This document shows, piece after piece, positions 6,907 to 15,419 of a DNA stretch of 29,266 nt; positions within the stretch are counted from its first letter, which is position 1; the number at the start of each line of letters is the position of its first letter. Both the position numbers and the translations under genes were made by a program. The notes below the pieces were generated by a model. That model did not search any database, was not told where the DNA came from, and saw nothing but the letters and a program-made list of their open reading frames with translations. The stretch comes from a virus: the IMG/VR virus record IMGVR_UViG_3300009548_000024, positions 1 to 29,266 of that record, one strand, 5' to 3'.

Positions 6907-7620
6907 ATGGGAAGAAACATCCAAACATTTGGTGAGGTAGTCCTGGAAGGCGCGATAAACCAGGATGGGGTTTATGTCATGCTTCGTGACTTAAATCTGA
7001 ATGCCTTTTATTGCGCTGGCGCAAGCACGGCCCCTTCGGGCAAGGCGCATTATGCGGTAGGTTGCACTTACGTCAACATGACAACCGGCGCAAAATACAT
7101 CAACACTGGTTCTATAACCTCTTGCACATTCGTTCTTCAGTCTGCGACACCAAGTAATACAATAACTACCGCAATGCTGATGGCGAATGTAGTCACCAGT
7201 GGCAAGATCGACACGGGCGTTATCCAGGTGGACAAGGTTTCCATCTCAGCGGCCAACATCATATCAGGCACTACGATGAAGCAGCTTGTGGCTGCTCCTG
7301 CTGCTGGCAGTTATCTGGAACTGCTTTCTTGCACACTGGCAATAACCTTCGGGACGGCTGCGTACACTGGTGGCGGCAACGTGTCAATAGCGTTGGGTAC
7401 GACTCCTATTACCGGTATCATATCCAATGCCAACAGTTTCGGTAAAGGCTCAAATGCAGTCATTCAGTTTAATCCGCTGGCTGCGGCGGCAACCGATATT
7501 TCAGCGTTGACTGCAACGGCGCTGAACATCAACGTGGCTTCAGGGGCGTTTACTAATCCTGGAACCGCTGCGGGAACGGCGGTTGCTTACGTCGCTTACC
7601 GCATTCTCACAACCACATAA
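6907..7620 (+). CDS. Probable head decoration or fibre-like structural protein (237 aa)
   Basis: ATG 6907 follows AAGGAG. The protein is beta-rich and Ala/Thr/Gly-rich throughout. Residues 45-75 include KAHYAVGCTYVNMTTGAKYINTG and a segment ending CTFVLQS. This resembles the 'ApGC-x-li-D-x-x-x-g-k-x-YvNtG' pattern found in capsid decoration and head-fibre proteins that sit beside major capsid genes. The rest has long runs of alternating small residues without lysine clusters, typical of trimeric beta structures. It is flanked by other small structural genes. The decoration role is inferred from the motif and position. Confidence 0.7.
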   Translation: MGRNIQTFGEVVLEGAINQDGVYVMLRDLNLNAFYCAGASTAPSGKAHYAVGCTYVNMTTGAKYINTGSITSCTFVLQSATPSNTITTAMLMANVVTSGKIDTGVIQVDKVSISAANIISGTTMKQLVAAPAAGSYLELLSCTLAITFGTAAYTGGGNVSIALGTTPITGIISNANSFGKGSNAVIQFNPLAAAATDISALTATALNINVASGAFTNPGTAAGTAVAYVAYRILTTT

Positions 7621-7640
7621 GTTTGATCTGTTGAAGGATG

Positions 7641-7663
7641 GGCCGGAACTGTTTATTCCGGCC
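7641..7663 (+). other. Perfect 8-bp hairpin in the 83-base gap
   Basis: GGCCGGAA (7641-7648) pairs with TTCCGGCC (7656-7663) around a seven-base loop. The following bases (TTGACTT) are not a T-run. It may be a weak transcription brake or an mRNA-stabilising element. It is the second gene-separating hairpin in the capsid region. Confidence 0.6.
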
Positions 7664-7703
7664 TTGACTTGAACGGCCAAGCCAATTAAGGAGGATTTAC
7701 GAT

Positions 7704-8054
7704 ATGCGAATAAAAATGAGTAACATGGTATCAGTCTTTGAATTCGGTGCAACGGGAACGACTGTCAAAGTCCCTTCTGATGTTAACGGCTGGCTTAAAC
7801 AGATGATTGTTGATGTAACTGGCATTACGACTCAAAGAGCAATTATAACTATTGTTGACCCTATGGGATACATAGTTTTTACTTCTGCTTCATGCCCTGC
7901 CAGCACAATAACCCGGATTGGTGACACGATAACTGCGGCTGAACTCGGTCAAATCCCTCTCGGTGAATGGCCCTGGTATCTTCAGTGTACTCTTTCCGGC
8001 AATGCGGGTGGTATAGGTGGCAATGTCACGGTAGTTTCATATTTCAGTTTATAA
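7704..8054 (+). CDS. Small beta-rich structural protein (116 aa)
   Basis: An AAGGAGG site at 7688-7694 precedes ATG 7704; another in-frame ATG lies four codons later. The product alternates strands and turns (VSVFEFGATGTTVKVPSDV, ITTQRAIITIVDPMGYIVF) and ends in GGNVTVVSYFSL. It has no membrane segment, cysteine cluster or charge-rich region. It is flanked by capsid-associated genes, so it is probably a minor head or neck protein. Not assignable to a family. Confidence 0.7.
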   Translation: MRIKMSNMVSVFEFGATGTTVKVPSDVNGWLKQMIVDVTGITTQRAIITIVDPMGYIVFTSASCPASTITRIGDTITAAELGQIPLGEWPWYLQCTLSGNAGGIGGNVTVVSYFSL

Positions 8055-8066
8055 GGAGATCGACAA

Positions 8067-8645
8067 ATGGCGAAGCATAGAATGTTGCAACTGGTTAAAG
8101 AAGGTGTACCCGATGAGCGCCTTTGGCATTGGACGCCGGAACTGGCAAAAGACCCGAACATGAGAGAGGTCTATGTCGAAAAAGGGAAAGGGCAATCGGT
8201 GTTGGTAGTTAAGGAAGAGATTGCAGACACGCCCACGATTGTTTATTCGGCTCGGCCTTCTGGCTTCGGAGAGTTTGATATTATCAAGACAATCCCGGCT
8301 GAAGCCGATGGGGATGAACCGGTTGATGAGATCATAGATCATATCACCGGGATTGAGGCGGCAAAGGCAAGAGTGGAAGAATTGAATTATCCTCAAGGAA
8401 GATCGGATATACCGTCTCCGGCTCCTGAACAGAAGGAAATGAGCGCCGAAGAACGCATATCGGCCATAGAGGATGCTATATCGAGTATGGATGAAGCGGA
8501 TTGGGGTAAAGGCCCGTTGCCTTACCCGAAAGTTCCGGCTGTCTCGGCCATTACTGGCTTCAAGGTATCTTTCCAGGAAATCAAAGCTGTATGGGACAAC
8601 ATGAAACCGGCTCCGGCTGCACCGGAAGATAAAGAAGAGGCATAA
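8067..8645 (+). CDS. Unknown 192-aa phage protein, acidic
   Basis: An AAGGAG site precedes the ATG. The N-terminal part (residues 1-60) is mixed, with EGVPDERLWHWTPELAK and a Lys-rich beta segment. The middle (85-110) is acidic and helical (EPVDEIIDHITGIEAAKARVEEL). The C-terminal part has Pro/Lys/Glu-rich linkers around an acidic helix (AEERISAIEDAISSMDEADW). The stop codon is followed immediately by the ATG of the adaptor gene. The interrupted helices and acidic linkers suggest a flexible accessory protein of the head or connector. Function unknown. Confidence 0.7.
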   Translation: MAKHRMLQLVKEGVPDERLWHWTPELAKDPNMREVYVEKGKGQSVLVVKEEIADTPTIVYSARPSGFGEFDIIKTIPAEADGDEPVDEIIDHITGIEAAKARVEELNYPQGRSDIPSPAPEQKEMSAEERISAIEDAISSMDEADWGKGPLPYPKVPAVSAITGFKVSFQEIKAVWDNMKPAPAAPEDKEEA

Positions 8646-9425
8646 ATGCTGGCTTCAGATTTGGTAAAAAGGGTCAGACACCGGTTATTTGATACGGTGG
8701 GAAAGCGGCATACGCACTACTGGAGTGATTATGAATTGCTTGAGGAGTACGGCAATGCTGCGCTCGACAAGCTCTTTCTCGGTGTCCGTAAACTCATTAC
8801 TGACTCTAAAACAGCGTCTGATATACAGGGTAATCCGTTATGTGTTCTCCCTTTGGTGGAGTCTCAAGCGGATTATCCTGTTTCCCCAAAAATCATCGAA
8901 ATCAATACCGCCACAATCACAGAGATAACAGACCCGGTTGCAGGAACTACACTGATAAAACCTATGGCGGTTATGACCGTTGCGGAGATGGACGCAAGGT
9001 ATTCTTACTGGCGTAGTGTTGGTGCTGGTACTCCAAAAGTTGTCATAACCGATTTGAACACGGATAGTCTGACGGTCTGGCCTACTCCTGAATTGAATTT
9101 AAATCCTCCCCCTACTCTACTGACTCCCACTGTGAATCTGACGGTTCATAGGTTTATGCTGCGACGCCTGGGAATGATTCAAGTTGGAAGCGAATTTAAA
9201 CCGGATGATTCTGTGATTCTTACTTTCAGGGAAGAGTACCACGAATTTCTGGTTTACGGTATCCTTGCTGAAGCATATACCAAGGATGATGGAGAAACCA
9301 AACGGCCTGACTTGGCCGCGCTGAACGAAAAGAAATTTAATGATAAAATAGAAAGTGCCAAAGACGATTTAAGCCGTAGAATGAGAGTGAATACAGGCGT
9401 AAGGACAAGACTGGCCTTCAGGTAA
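8646..9425 (+). CDS. Head-tail adaptor / head completion protein (gp4-like)
   Basis: ATG 8646 immediately follows the previous TAA. The 259-residue product opens with MLASDLVKRVRHRLFDT, then HYWSDYELLEEYGNAALDKLF. This is the helix and Trp-Ser/Thr-Asp-x-Glu-Leu motif that marks adaptor proteins bound below the portal ring in short-tailed phages. The middle is beta-rich (LPLVESQADYPVSPKIIEI) and the last 50 residues are a charged helix with Lys/Asp (LAALNEKKFNDKIESAKDDL). The order portal, scaffold, capsid, adaptor, propeller-like protein supports the call. It would seal the portal and provide the attachment ring for the tail. Confidence 0.75.
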   Translation: MLASDLVKRVRHRLFDTVGKRHTHYWSDYELLEEYGNAALDKLFLGVRKLITDSKTASDIQGNPLCVLPLVESQADYPVSPKIIEINTATITEITDPVAGTTLIKPMAVMTVAEMDARYSYWRSVGAGTPKVVITDLNTDSLTVWPTPELNLNPPPTLLTPTVNLTVHRFMLRRLGMIQVGSEFKPDDSVILTFREEYHEFLVYGILAEAYTKDDGETKRPDLAALNEKKFNDKIESAKDDLSRRMRVNTGVRTRLAFR

Positions 9426-9427
9426 TT

Positions 9428-10336
9428 ATGAGAGCATCTGCTTCTGACATGAAGTTTCAAGTCACGGGTTTTGCCGGGACAAATAATACACAGGATGCCG
9501 CAAGGCTGAATGGTCCTGTTGTTGGTAGACCTTCTGCCAATGCCGAATGTGCAATGATAAGTAACTTTGATATTACGGATACTCTTTCTGCTACAACTCG
9601 TCAAGGTAAGAGTAAAATTTATTCTGGCACTCCTCATAGTTTTGATCCGAATGGATCAGGGTATTTTGTGGAGGGGAATTATTTTAAGCAACTCCTGCCG
9701 GATTATACGGTGTTTATCTTTCCCGGTGTTCTGAAGGCTCCATATTTGCCAATGAGCTACACAAAAGTCAATTATTTGATGGTGTGCTCTAACGGTATTG
9801 ATCTTTTTATAGTGGAGAATGGTGTGATCTCGGCTTTCAGAACGCCTACTGCCACTTTCAAATTACCTATTCTCCCCTCTCAAATTGTCGCTTTCTTCGG
9901 AAGACGGCTTTATTATGTAGTTGGGAATGTCCTGTATTACTCGGATGCTGACAATATCGAACAGGCAGATACAAGGGATGATCCTTTCGTTTTCAATAAA
10001 CCAATTACGATGGTGCTCCCTCTCGATAATGGTATCTATGTTGGTGCGGATAAAGTCTACTGGCTGGCTGGCCGTGCTCCTGAAGACTTCCAAATAAATG
10101 GTGTCGCTTATGACGGTGGTGCAGTTGCGGGTACAGGAATAGCTTTCGATGCCTCTATGGTCGGTGGTACAGGTAAAATAGGAATGTTCACGGCTACGGA
10201 TGGGATTTGTCTTTGTACGGATGGTGGTCAAGTGCAGAACCTTACTCTAAACAAAATCAACTTCACTGATGGTCATCGTGGGGCTGCTCTCATAAGGAAA
10301 TCAGGAGACTTTAACCAGTACATATCTTGGACATAA
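9428..10336 (+). CDS. Propeller-like tail/stopper protein (P22 gp10-type candidate)
   Basis: ATG 9428 starts three bases after the adaptor stop, with only a weak site (CAGG). The 302-residue protein is beta-rich with repeated blade-like segments: YFKQLLPDYTVFIFPG, YTKVNYLMVCSNGIDLFIVENG, SQIVAFFGRRLYYVVGNVLYYSD and VLPLDNGIYVGADKVYWLAG. Phrases of the form 'GRLY-x-x-x-GN-x-LYYS-x' and 'D-x-GIYVGAD-x-x-Y-x-L-G' recur in phage proteins related to the packaged-DNA stabilisation and tail-plug family. The position directly after the adaptor agrees. A six- or seven-bladed fold is inferred, not shown. Confidence 0.62.
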   Translation: MRASASDMKFQVTGFAGTNNTQDAARLNGPVVGRPSANAECAMISNFDITDTLSATTRQGKSKIYSGTPHSFDPNGSGYFVEGNYFKQLLPDYTVFIFPGVLKAPYLPMSYTKVNYLMVCSNGIDLFIVENGVISAFRTPTATFKLPILPSQIVAFFGRRLYYVVGNVLYYSDADNIEQADTRDDPFVFNKPITMVLPLDNGIYVGADKVYWLAGRAPEDFQINGVAYDGGAVAGTGIAFDASMVGGTGKIGMFTATDGICLCTDGGQVQNLTLNKINFTDGHRGAALIRKSGDFNQYISWT

Positions 10337-10348
10337 AGGAGAAAACAC

Positions 10349-11146
10349 ATGAAAGTTAGCGACGGAATGAGCCTTGCGGTAGCAAATAATGGTGGATGGT
10401 GGGATAACCTTCAGGGTGGCGTTCTGGATTGGTGGAGTGGCGCTGAACCGGCAACCGCTAATTTAGCCGCAAGTGGTACTCTCCTGGCGACTCTGACAAA
10501 GAGTGGAAGCGCCTGGACTGCTGAAACTTGCGCTCAATGGAAGATCACCCTCGGCGGTTCTTCCGGGTCCGTCAACACTATCAAGCTCGGTGGGGTGGAA
10601 GTCCTTGGAACTGGGGTCAACTTTACCACTGATTTAACCACTACGGCGGCTCTCGTTGCGGCCACTATCAACGCTCATACATATCCGAATTACTTTGCAA
10701 CTTCTGTGGGTGCGGTGGTTTACATCTATGCTCCTATCGGTTCAGGAGTGGGACGTAACGCCATTGTCTGCGCCACAACGGTAACAACCATGACGGCGAC
10801 TGTGGCCGGTGACGGGACTCCTTCCGGTTCCGGTGGTACGGCTGGCATAGCGTCGGCAAATGGCCTGAGTTGGCAATATCCAGGTATAGTGACTGCGGAT
10901 GTTGGTACTCTCTTCACCAAGGAGACAACTATCTGGCAAATGACTACTCCTACACAGAACGGGACTGTTGGTTACATGCGGCTCCGTCTGGATGGTGCTG
11001 ACGATCAATCGGCAAATGCGACTTATCGGCGTGTTCAATTTTCGGTGGGTACGAGTGGTGCCGATGCAATAAGTTCAAATCTCACGGTAACTGCTGGTGT
11101 CCCGGCTATTGTGAATACAGCTACTTTCCTTGTCCCTGAACTGTAA
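10349..11146 (+). CDS. Tail-associated structural protein with Ig-like repeat-type domain (265 aa)
   Basis: AAAGGAG lies before ATG 10349. Residues about 70-155 contain SGSVNTIKLGGVEVLGTGV, then a segment with ALVAATINAH and YFATSVGAVVYIYAPIGSG. This is a recurring phage structural domain of the kind 'V-x-x-I-x-V-n-G-v-x-i-L-x-x-x-V, aA-x-x-aINa, yta-x-x-x-g-x-x-v-x-i'. The N-terminus has Trp-rich GGWWDNLQGGVLDWW. The C-terminal third (VGYMRLRLDGADDQSANA) is beta-rich. The gene sits in the tail block. Exact role unknown; baseplate or neck component likely. Confidence 0.68.
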   Translation: MKVSDGMSLAVANNGGWWDNLQGGVLDWWSGAEPATANLAASGTLLATLTKSGSAWTAETCAQWKITLGGSSGSVNTIKLGGVEVLGTGVNFTTDLTTTAALVAATINAHTYPNYFATSVGAVVYIYAPIGSGVGRNAIVCATTVTTMTATVAGDGTPSGSGGTAGIASANGLSWQYPGIVTADVGTLFTKETTIWQMTTPTQNGTVGYMRLRLDGADDQSANATYRRVQFSVGTSGADAISSNLTVTAGVPAIVNTATFLVPEL

Positions 11147-11157
11147 AAGAGGTCTAA

Positions 11158-12063
11158 ATGGCCTTTGCAATAGCCACAAATGTACCTAAACCGGTAGCAA
11201 GCATCAGTTTTAATGCTGTCAATATTAAAACTGTTGCTTTGCTGCCGGTTGCCTCAATAGGGATAAATATCACCCCTGTCTTTAGGATTAAGGCAGAGGC
11301 TCAACTTCCTGTTGGAGCTATACTTTTTAACGATACCTTTAAAATCAAGGCTTCTGCTCTTCTGCCTGATGCCTCTCTTAGTTTCAATTCATCCACGGTA
11401 TTCTCCATTGCAGCAAAAAGCAAATTGCCGGTTGCTTCTATTCTTCTCGGATCGGCATTGGTTATCCATGCCAAAGCAACTTTGCCGGTTGCCAGTTTGA
11501 TTTTTGTTGGCAATTCTCCACCGTTCAATATTGCGGCAAGGGCTAAAATACCGGTTGCAAATATTATCTTCGGTCATGGAGATATTGCAACTTACACCGT
11601 CATGGTCATGAATCTGAAAAATAAACTGGTGTCTTTCTACCAGAATTACAACTTTGAATCGGTGGGTATCTTCAATGGGGTGCCTATCGGATGTGACCCG
11701 GCAAGTGGGCTTTATCTTCTCTCTGGGGCTGATGATAACGGAACTGACATTGCTGCTTCAATTCTTCTCGGTGATTACGACTTTGGGATTAACAATATCA
11801 AAACAAATCCTGAGTTTTTTGTGAATTATTCAGGGAATGGAGAAGTACAGGTATCGGCTACGATAGATCAGGAAGATGATACAAATGGACCTTATGAGGT
11901 TCCTGCTCCACATGAAACAAAAGTCCAGACAAGACGGGCTATAATAGATCAGGGCCTAAGGGGAAGTCACTGGCAATATCTGATTGAGAATATTCAAGGT
12001 TCTCAAGTTACTATTCAAAATATAGGGCTTAATTTCAAGAAATCACAAAGGAGCCTACATTGA
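11158..12063 (+). CDS. Tail protein with N-terminal LPVASI repeats and C-terminal phage domain
   Basis: ATG 11158 follows AGAGG. Residues 11-138 hold seven copies of a short motif, LPVASI-x-F or close variants, spaced 18-22 residues apart, each preceded by a strand-like segment such as VFSIAAKSK or FKIKASAL. From residue 143 to the end, a separate domain runs through TVMVMNLKNKLVSFYQNYNF, LYLLSGADDNGTDIAASIL and RAIIDQGLRGSHWQYLIEN. That C-terminal pattern (GlyAla/Asp-Asp-x-Gly, then RG-RG-x-x-W-x-f-x-i) is frequent in phage tail proteins. Its stop TGA overlaps the TTG start of the next gene. Probably a tail or fibre-attachment protein. Confidence 0.65.
   Translation: MAFAIATNVPKPVASISFNAVNIKTVALLPVASIGINITPVFRIKAEAQLPVGAILFNDTFKIKASALLPDASLSFNSSTVFSIAAKSKLPVASILLGSALVIHAKATLPVASLIFVGNSPPFNIAARAKIPVANIIFGHGDIATYTVMVMNLKNKLVSFYQNYNFESVGIFNGVPIGCDPASGLYLLSGADDNGTDIAASILLGDYDFGINNIKTNPEFFVNYSGNGEVQVSATIDQEDDTNGPYEVPAPHETKVQTRRAIIDQGLRGSHWQYLIENIQGSQVTIQNIGLNFKKSQRSLH
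11188..11571 (+). repeat. Seven degenerate protein repeats (LPVASI-x-F), encoded in tandem
   Basis: Repeat cores start at residues 11, 29, 50, 69, 90, 109 and 131 of the protein starting at 11158: PVASISF, LPVASIGI, LPVGAILF, LPDASLSF, LPVASILL, LPVASLIF and IPVANIIF. Codons differ between copies, so the repeat is old and kept at protein level rather than a recent DNA duplication. Confidence 0.85.
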
Positions 12064-12686
12064 AACCGGGAAAGTATGATTTCATAATAGATCAGGGCGC
12101 GAATTGGGGGCAGACATTCTACTTTGGCAATAGCGCGATAGGTCCGACTCTTCTCCCTTCTTCTCCTTATACGATAGTTGTTGATGGAGTAGTAAAAACT
12201 TTCACTCGTAATGATGGTGGCTCTTTTCTGACTGATGGCCTTGCAATCGGTAACTATCTGGTCTGTTCAGGATTCGCAAATAAGGTTAATAACGGCTCTC
12301 ACTTGATTACGAATGTCACGGCCACGGTGATAACCTGTTCTGGCGATACAATGACCACGGAGACGGCTTCTCCGTCGCTTTCGGGACAAAGTATTATGGT
12401 AGTCAAGGCTATGGACTTAACGGCGGCTACAGGTGCTTCCATGATCCGTCAACAGTACAGTGACGTAAGCCCTGTTGCCACAATAACGGTTGCTTTCTCC
12501 GGCACTCCTACTGATGGTTCCATAGCTCTTTCTCTAACTCATACTCAAACGGCGGCGATTCCTGCCGGGAAAGATGTTTGTTCACAGGCAAGTCAGTATG
12601 TATGGGATTTGAACGTAACTCAGTCAGGGCTGGTCACAAGAATGTTAGAAGGTAAAGTCTCTATTGATCCGAGTGCTACCCATTGA
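12060..12686 (+). CDS. Tail protein, upper-baseplate-like (208 aa)
   Basis: No ATG lies near the beginning. A TTG at 12060 overlaps the previous TGA (TTGA) and is preceded by AAAGGAG, so it is the start. The N-terminus [17 protein letters not shown] resembles the 'i-x-qGa-tf' opening of phage proteins followed by a 'DLTG-A-A-x-x-IR' domain. That second part appears at about residues 125-145: [16 protein letters not shown], then [16 protein letters not shown] and [20 protein letters not shown] long insertion of beta-rich sequence lies between the two. The resemblance suggests a fibre-anchoring or baseplate-periphery protein. Its own stop overlaps the next TTG start. Confidence 0.7.
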   Translation: MKPGKYDFIIDQGANWGQTFYFGNSAIGPTLLPSSPYTIVVDGVVKTFTRNDGGSFLTDGLAIGNYLVCSGFANKVNNGSHLITNVTATVITCSGDTMTTETASPSLSGQSIMVVKAMDLTAATGASMIRQQYSDVSPVATITVAFSGTPTDGSIALSLTHTQTAAIPAGKDVCSQASQYVWDLNVTQSGLVTRMLEGKVSIDPSATH

Positions 12687-14533
12687 GCGATTTTGAAGAA
12701 ACCACAATAGTTGAAACGATAGCAGAAAACGAGATTGTGGTTATTCCACAACCTAATGCAGCCGTTATTGTTGCGGTCCCTGCTCCAGAACAGCCAATTA
12801 TTGTCTTTGTTGGCAATTCTCCGGGTGCTAAAGGTGCTGATGGTGCTCCTGGTGCTCCTGGCACTCCAGGCACTAACGGGACAAATGGCACTAATGGGAC
12901 TAATGGTACGAATGGAACAAACGGTGCTCCGGGTGCTGATGGTGCTCCTGGTCCTAATCTGGTATCGACTTCGACCTCTACAAATATCACTGGTCTTTTG
13001 AAAGGCGACGGTTCCCATGTTAATCAGGCGACTGCCGGGGTGGATTATATTACTCCTGCGGAAGTCCCTACCACTCTCCCTCCGAATGGCTCTGCCGGTG
13101 GAGATTTAACCGGGAATTATCCAAACCCTACTTTAGCGGCGCTCGGTTCACCCCCTACTGGTAGCTATACCAATGCGAATATCACTGTTGATGCAAAAGG
13201 ACGGGTGACGGCTGCGGCGAATGGATCAAGTAGCGGTGCTGGAGATGTGGTTGGCCCTGCTTCAGCGGTTGACAATCATGTGGTATTTTTCGACGGCACA
13301 ACCGGTAAATTAATCAAAGATAGCGGTTTGACTCTTTCCGGGTCAAATACTGGAGATCAGGATTTATCTGGTAAAGAAAATACACTTCCACTTACTACTC
13401 TTGGTGATACGCTTTATCAGGATGGATCAGGTCGTCAACGGCTGGCTGGAAACACAACCACTTTTCAAAAGTTTCTTTCACAAACTGGTGACGGGTCAAT
13501 CTCGGCGGCTCCTTCATGGCAAACTATACCGATCCAATCAACTTTAACGTATTACTTTCAGGACACTGCCTCGGCGGTTGCGACGTATAAAAAACAAATT
13601 ACAACTCCTTATACTCCTAAAACTACAGAAACATATACTCCGGCAAACGGGACTCATGTCATCCAGAACTTTATCACTGATCCTGGATTCCCTGGGTTGG
13701 CCTTTATTCCTGCGGGTCAATTTGAGTTCCATATCCATGCGTCAAGGGCTGGAGGCAACTTCACTGTTTATGCTGAAATATGGGAAACAGATTCTGCCGG
13801 GGTTGATATTGCTTTAATCGGAACGTCTGAGCACTCTACTAATACTACAACTTCAGAGGCGGAATATCGTTTATTTTTCGTTACGATAAACACCTATACA
13901 TTGGCTTCGACGGCAAGCCGGATTGTGTGCCGAATTTGGGCTATTACAACGTCTTCTGCAACCTGTAACCTATACGTTGGTGATACGGCTGATTCACACT
14001 TGACTCTGCCGACAAATACGGTGGACGCAAGTAACTTTATCCCTTATATCGGGGCAACGGCTAATATTAACACAGGCGCGTTCACCGTAACCTCGGCTGG
14101 TTTTTCAGGGCCATTAACCGGGAATGTCACAGGTAACTGTTCGGGTTCCTCTGGTTCTTGTACGGGTTCATCAGCATCGTGTACCGGGAATTCAGCCACG
14201 GTGACGGGATTTTCTCCGACTGGCGGGAAAACACTTACATTGACTGATAGTACAACCCTTGGGAATGCCTCTATATCTCTTGCCAATGGTAAAGCTCTTA
14301 CTCTCACGGGCAATTTAACAGCAAGTTCGGACGCTACTGTTTCAGGGACAAATACAGGCGATCAAACGAGTGTAAGCGGTTCATCTGGTTCCTGCACAGG
14401 AAATGCAGCGGGGCTTTCAGGCCAATATATCGACTGGAACGCCTCAAGCGGTGGAACTTCAATCGCAAATAAACCATCTATCCCTTCTGCTGCGTCAAAT
14501 ATTTTATTACAACAGAATTTTGGAGGTTTCTAA
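12683..14533 (+). CDS. Tail fibre protein with collagen-like segment
   Basis: This 616-residue protein opens at TTG 12683, overlapping the previous TGA; the ribosome site is weak, so translation is probably coupled. After an acidic N-terminus comes a collagen-like run of Gly-X-Y triplets (residues 48-91), a trimerising element common in phage fibres. Next come fibre-type segments such as [33 protein letters not shown] and [18 protein letters not shown] globular beta-rich section (about 285-455) follows. The C-terminal part is Gly/Ser/Thr/Cys-rich, with [18 protein letters not shown], the usual repeating style of fibre shafts. It most likely contacts the host surface, with the tip formed by it or by the proteins encoded next. 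Confidence 0.8.
   Translation: MSDFEETTIVETIAENEIVVIPQPNAAVIVAVPAPEQPIIVFVGNSPGAKGADGAPGAPGTPGTNGTNGTNGTNGTNGTNGAPGADGAPGPNLVSTSTSTNITGLLKGDGSHVNQATAGVDYITPAEVPTTLPPNGSAGGDLTGNYPNPTLAALGSPPTGSYTNANITVDAKGRVTAAANGSSSGAGDVVGPASAVDNHVVFFDGTTGKLIKDSGLTLSGSNTGDQDLSGKENTLPLTTLGDTLYQDGSGRQRLAGNTTTFQKFLSQTGDGSISAAPSWQTIPIQSTLTYYFQDTASAVATYKKQITTPYTPKTTETYTPANGTHVIQNFITDPGFPGLAFIPAGQFEFHIHASRAGGNFTVYAEIWETDSAGVDIALIGTSEHSTNTTTSEAEYRLFFVTINTYTLASTASRIVCRIWAITTSSATCNLYVGDTADSHLTLPTNTVDASNFIPYIGATANINTGAFTVTSAGFSGPLTGNVTGNCSGSSGSCTGSSASCTGNSATVTGFSPTGGKTLTLTDSTTLGNASISLANGKALTLTGNLTASSDATVSGTNTGDQTSVSGSSGSCTGNAAGLSGQYIDWNASSGGTSIANKPSIPSAASNILLQQNFGGF
12824..12958 (+). repeat. Collagen-like Gly-X-Y repeat (15 triplets)
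   Basis: Glycine occurs at every third residue from 48 to 90 of the fibre protein. It includes six Gly-Thr-Asn triplets (residues 63-80) between Gly-Ala-Pro/Asp blocks. Synonymous codons vary from unit to unit (for example ACA AAT GGC, ACT AAT GGG), so slipped-strand change would be limited. Confidence 0.9.
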
Positions 14534-14977
14534 ATGTCCTCAAATACTTCACCAATATTTCCTTTAACTCCATTGGCCCCTAGTGTAACTTTGGCTGGTG
14601 TAACGGCTTGTTCCACAAGAGCACCCACGGCTTCAGCCAGTCTTGCGGGTGCAAATATCTTCCAACTCTTAGCCTCTCAGACGAATGGATGCAAAATTGA
14701 CAGAATCCGTGTCCAGGCTTGCTCATCGTCAATAACTGCTCCGACTGTGGCTCAAACGGTCTTAATCTGGCTCTTGGATGGTACAACGGCCTGGGTGATA
14801 GATGAAATACTTGTTACTGCGGTCACACCTTCAACCACGGCTGCGGCCTTCTCTACGGAGAAAACATATAGTAATTTGGTGATCCCTACGGGGTATTCTC
14901 TCTATGCCTCGACTACGGTAACAACAACTTCATCCACAACGGCTTTACAAGTAACAGCTTTCGGGGGAGCCTTTTAA
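14534..14977 (+). CDS. Beta-rich structural protein (147 aa), fibre accessory candidate
   Basis: ATG 14534 directly follows the fibre stop, with GGAGG a few bases upstream. The product is Thr/Ser/Ala-rich with few charged residues (SITAPTVAQTVLIWLLDG, VTAVTPSTTAAAFSTEKTY), ending in TALQVTAFGGAF. It looks like a beta-sandwich protein of the small decoration type. Together with the next gene it forms a pair of similar-sized beta proteins after the fibre. Function not recognised; assembly with the fibre or tail tip is likely from position. Confidence 0.7.
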   Translation: MSSNTSPIFPLTPLAPSVTLAGVTACSTRAPTASASLAGANIFQLLASQTNGCKIDRIRVQACSSSITAPTVAQTVLIWLLDGTTAWVIDEILVTAVTPSTTAAAFSTEKTYSNLVIPTGYSLYASTTVTTTSSTTALQVTAFGGAF

Positions 14978-15405
14978 TGTTTAACTCTCTCAATCCGATA
15001 GTTATTGCTGCCAGAAAAACCATCATATTTAGCAATACTATTGCCTCGTTAGGTCAGGCCACTGGTTTTATTATCATGGCTAAGAGTATCAATGTGCTAA
15101 CTGTTTTAATAGATCAGCCCTGTCGGGTAAGACTTTATTCAACTGCTGCTGCTAGAAACGCTGATTTAACTCGGATGACAACAATTCCTCCCACTCCAGG
15201 GACTCAGCATGGCGTGATAATGGATTTAGTCCTTTCCACTGCTGCGGTTGGCTCTTTTCCGGCGACTTGGTTTCTTTCTCCTGCGGCGATTGGGAATAAT
15301 GACGATAATCCTGCATCGAGTAATATTTATTACACTGTGGATAATCTGACAGCATCGGCAAAGGCTATCAATGTAACAATAAGCTATTTACCGATTGAAA
15401 CTTAA
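14977..15405 (+). CDS. Beta-rich structural protein (142 aa)
   Basis: ATG 14977 overlaps the preceding TAA by one base (TAATG). The N-terminal segment is hydrophobic and beta-like (VIAARKTIIFSNTIASLGQATGFIIMAKSINVLTVLID). The middle has CRVRLYSTAAARNADLTR, and the end is YTVDNLTASAKAINVTISYLPI. The pattern 'R-v-R-l-Y-x-t-x-a-x-R-x-a-D' appears in small phage structural proteins downstream of fibres, but I cannot name the family. Confidence 0.7.
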   Translation: MFNSLNPIVIAARKTIIFSNTIASLGQATGFIIMAKSINVLTVLIDQPCRVRLYSTAAARNADLTRMTTIPPTPGTQHGVIMDLVLSTAAVGSFPATWFLSPAAIGNNDDNPASSNIYYTVDNLTASAKAINVTISYLPIET

Positions 15406-15419
15406 TAAGGAGTCTTAAT

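Noticed and set aside
12824-12958. Collagen segment as a phase-variable DNA repeat
   Set aside because: Synonymous codons differ from unit to unit, so the DNA lacks the identity needed for frequent slippage.
12676-12990. Pro-rich antisense frame over the collagen segment
   Set aside because: The Pro/Gly/Ala composition is the reverse-complement shadow of Gly-X-Y codons.
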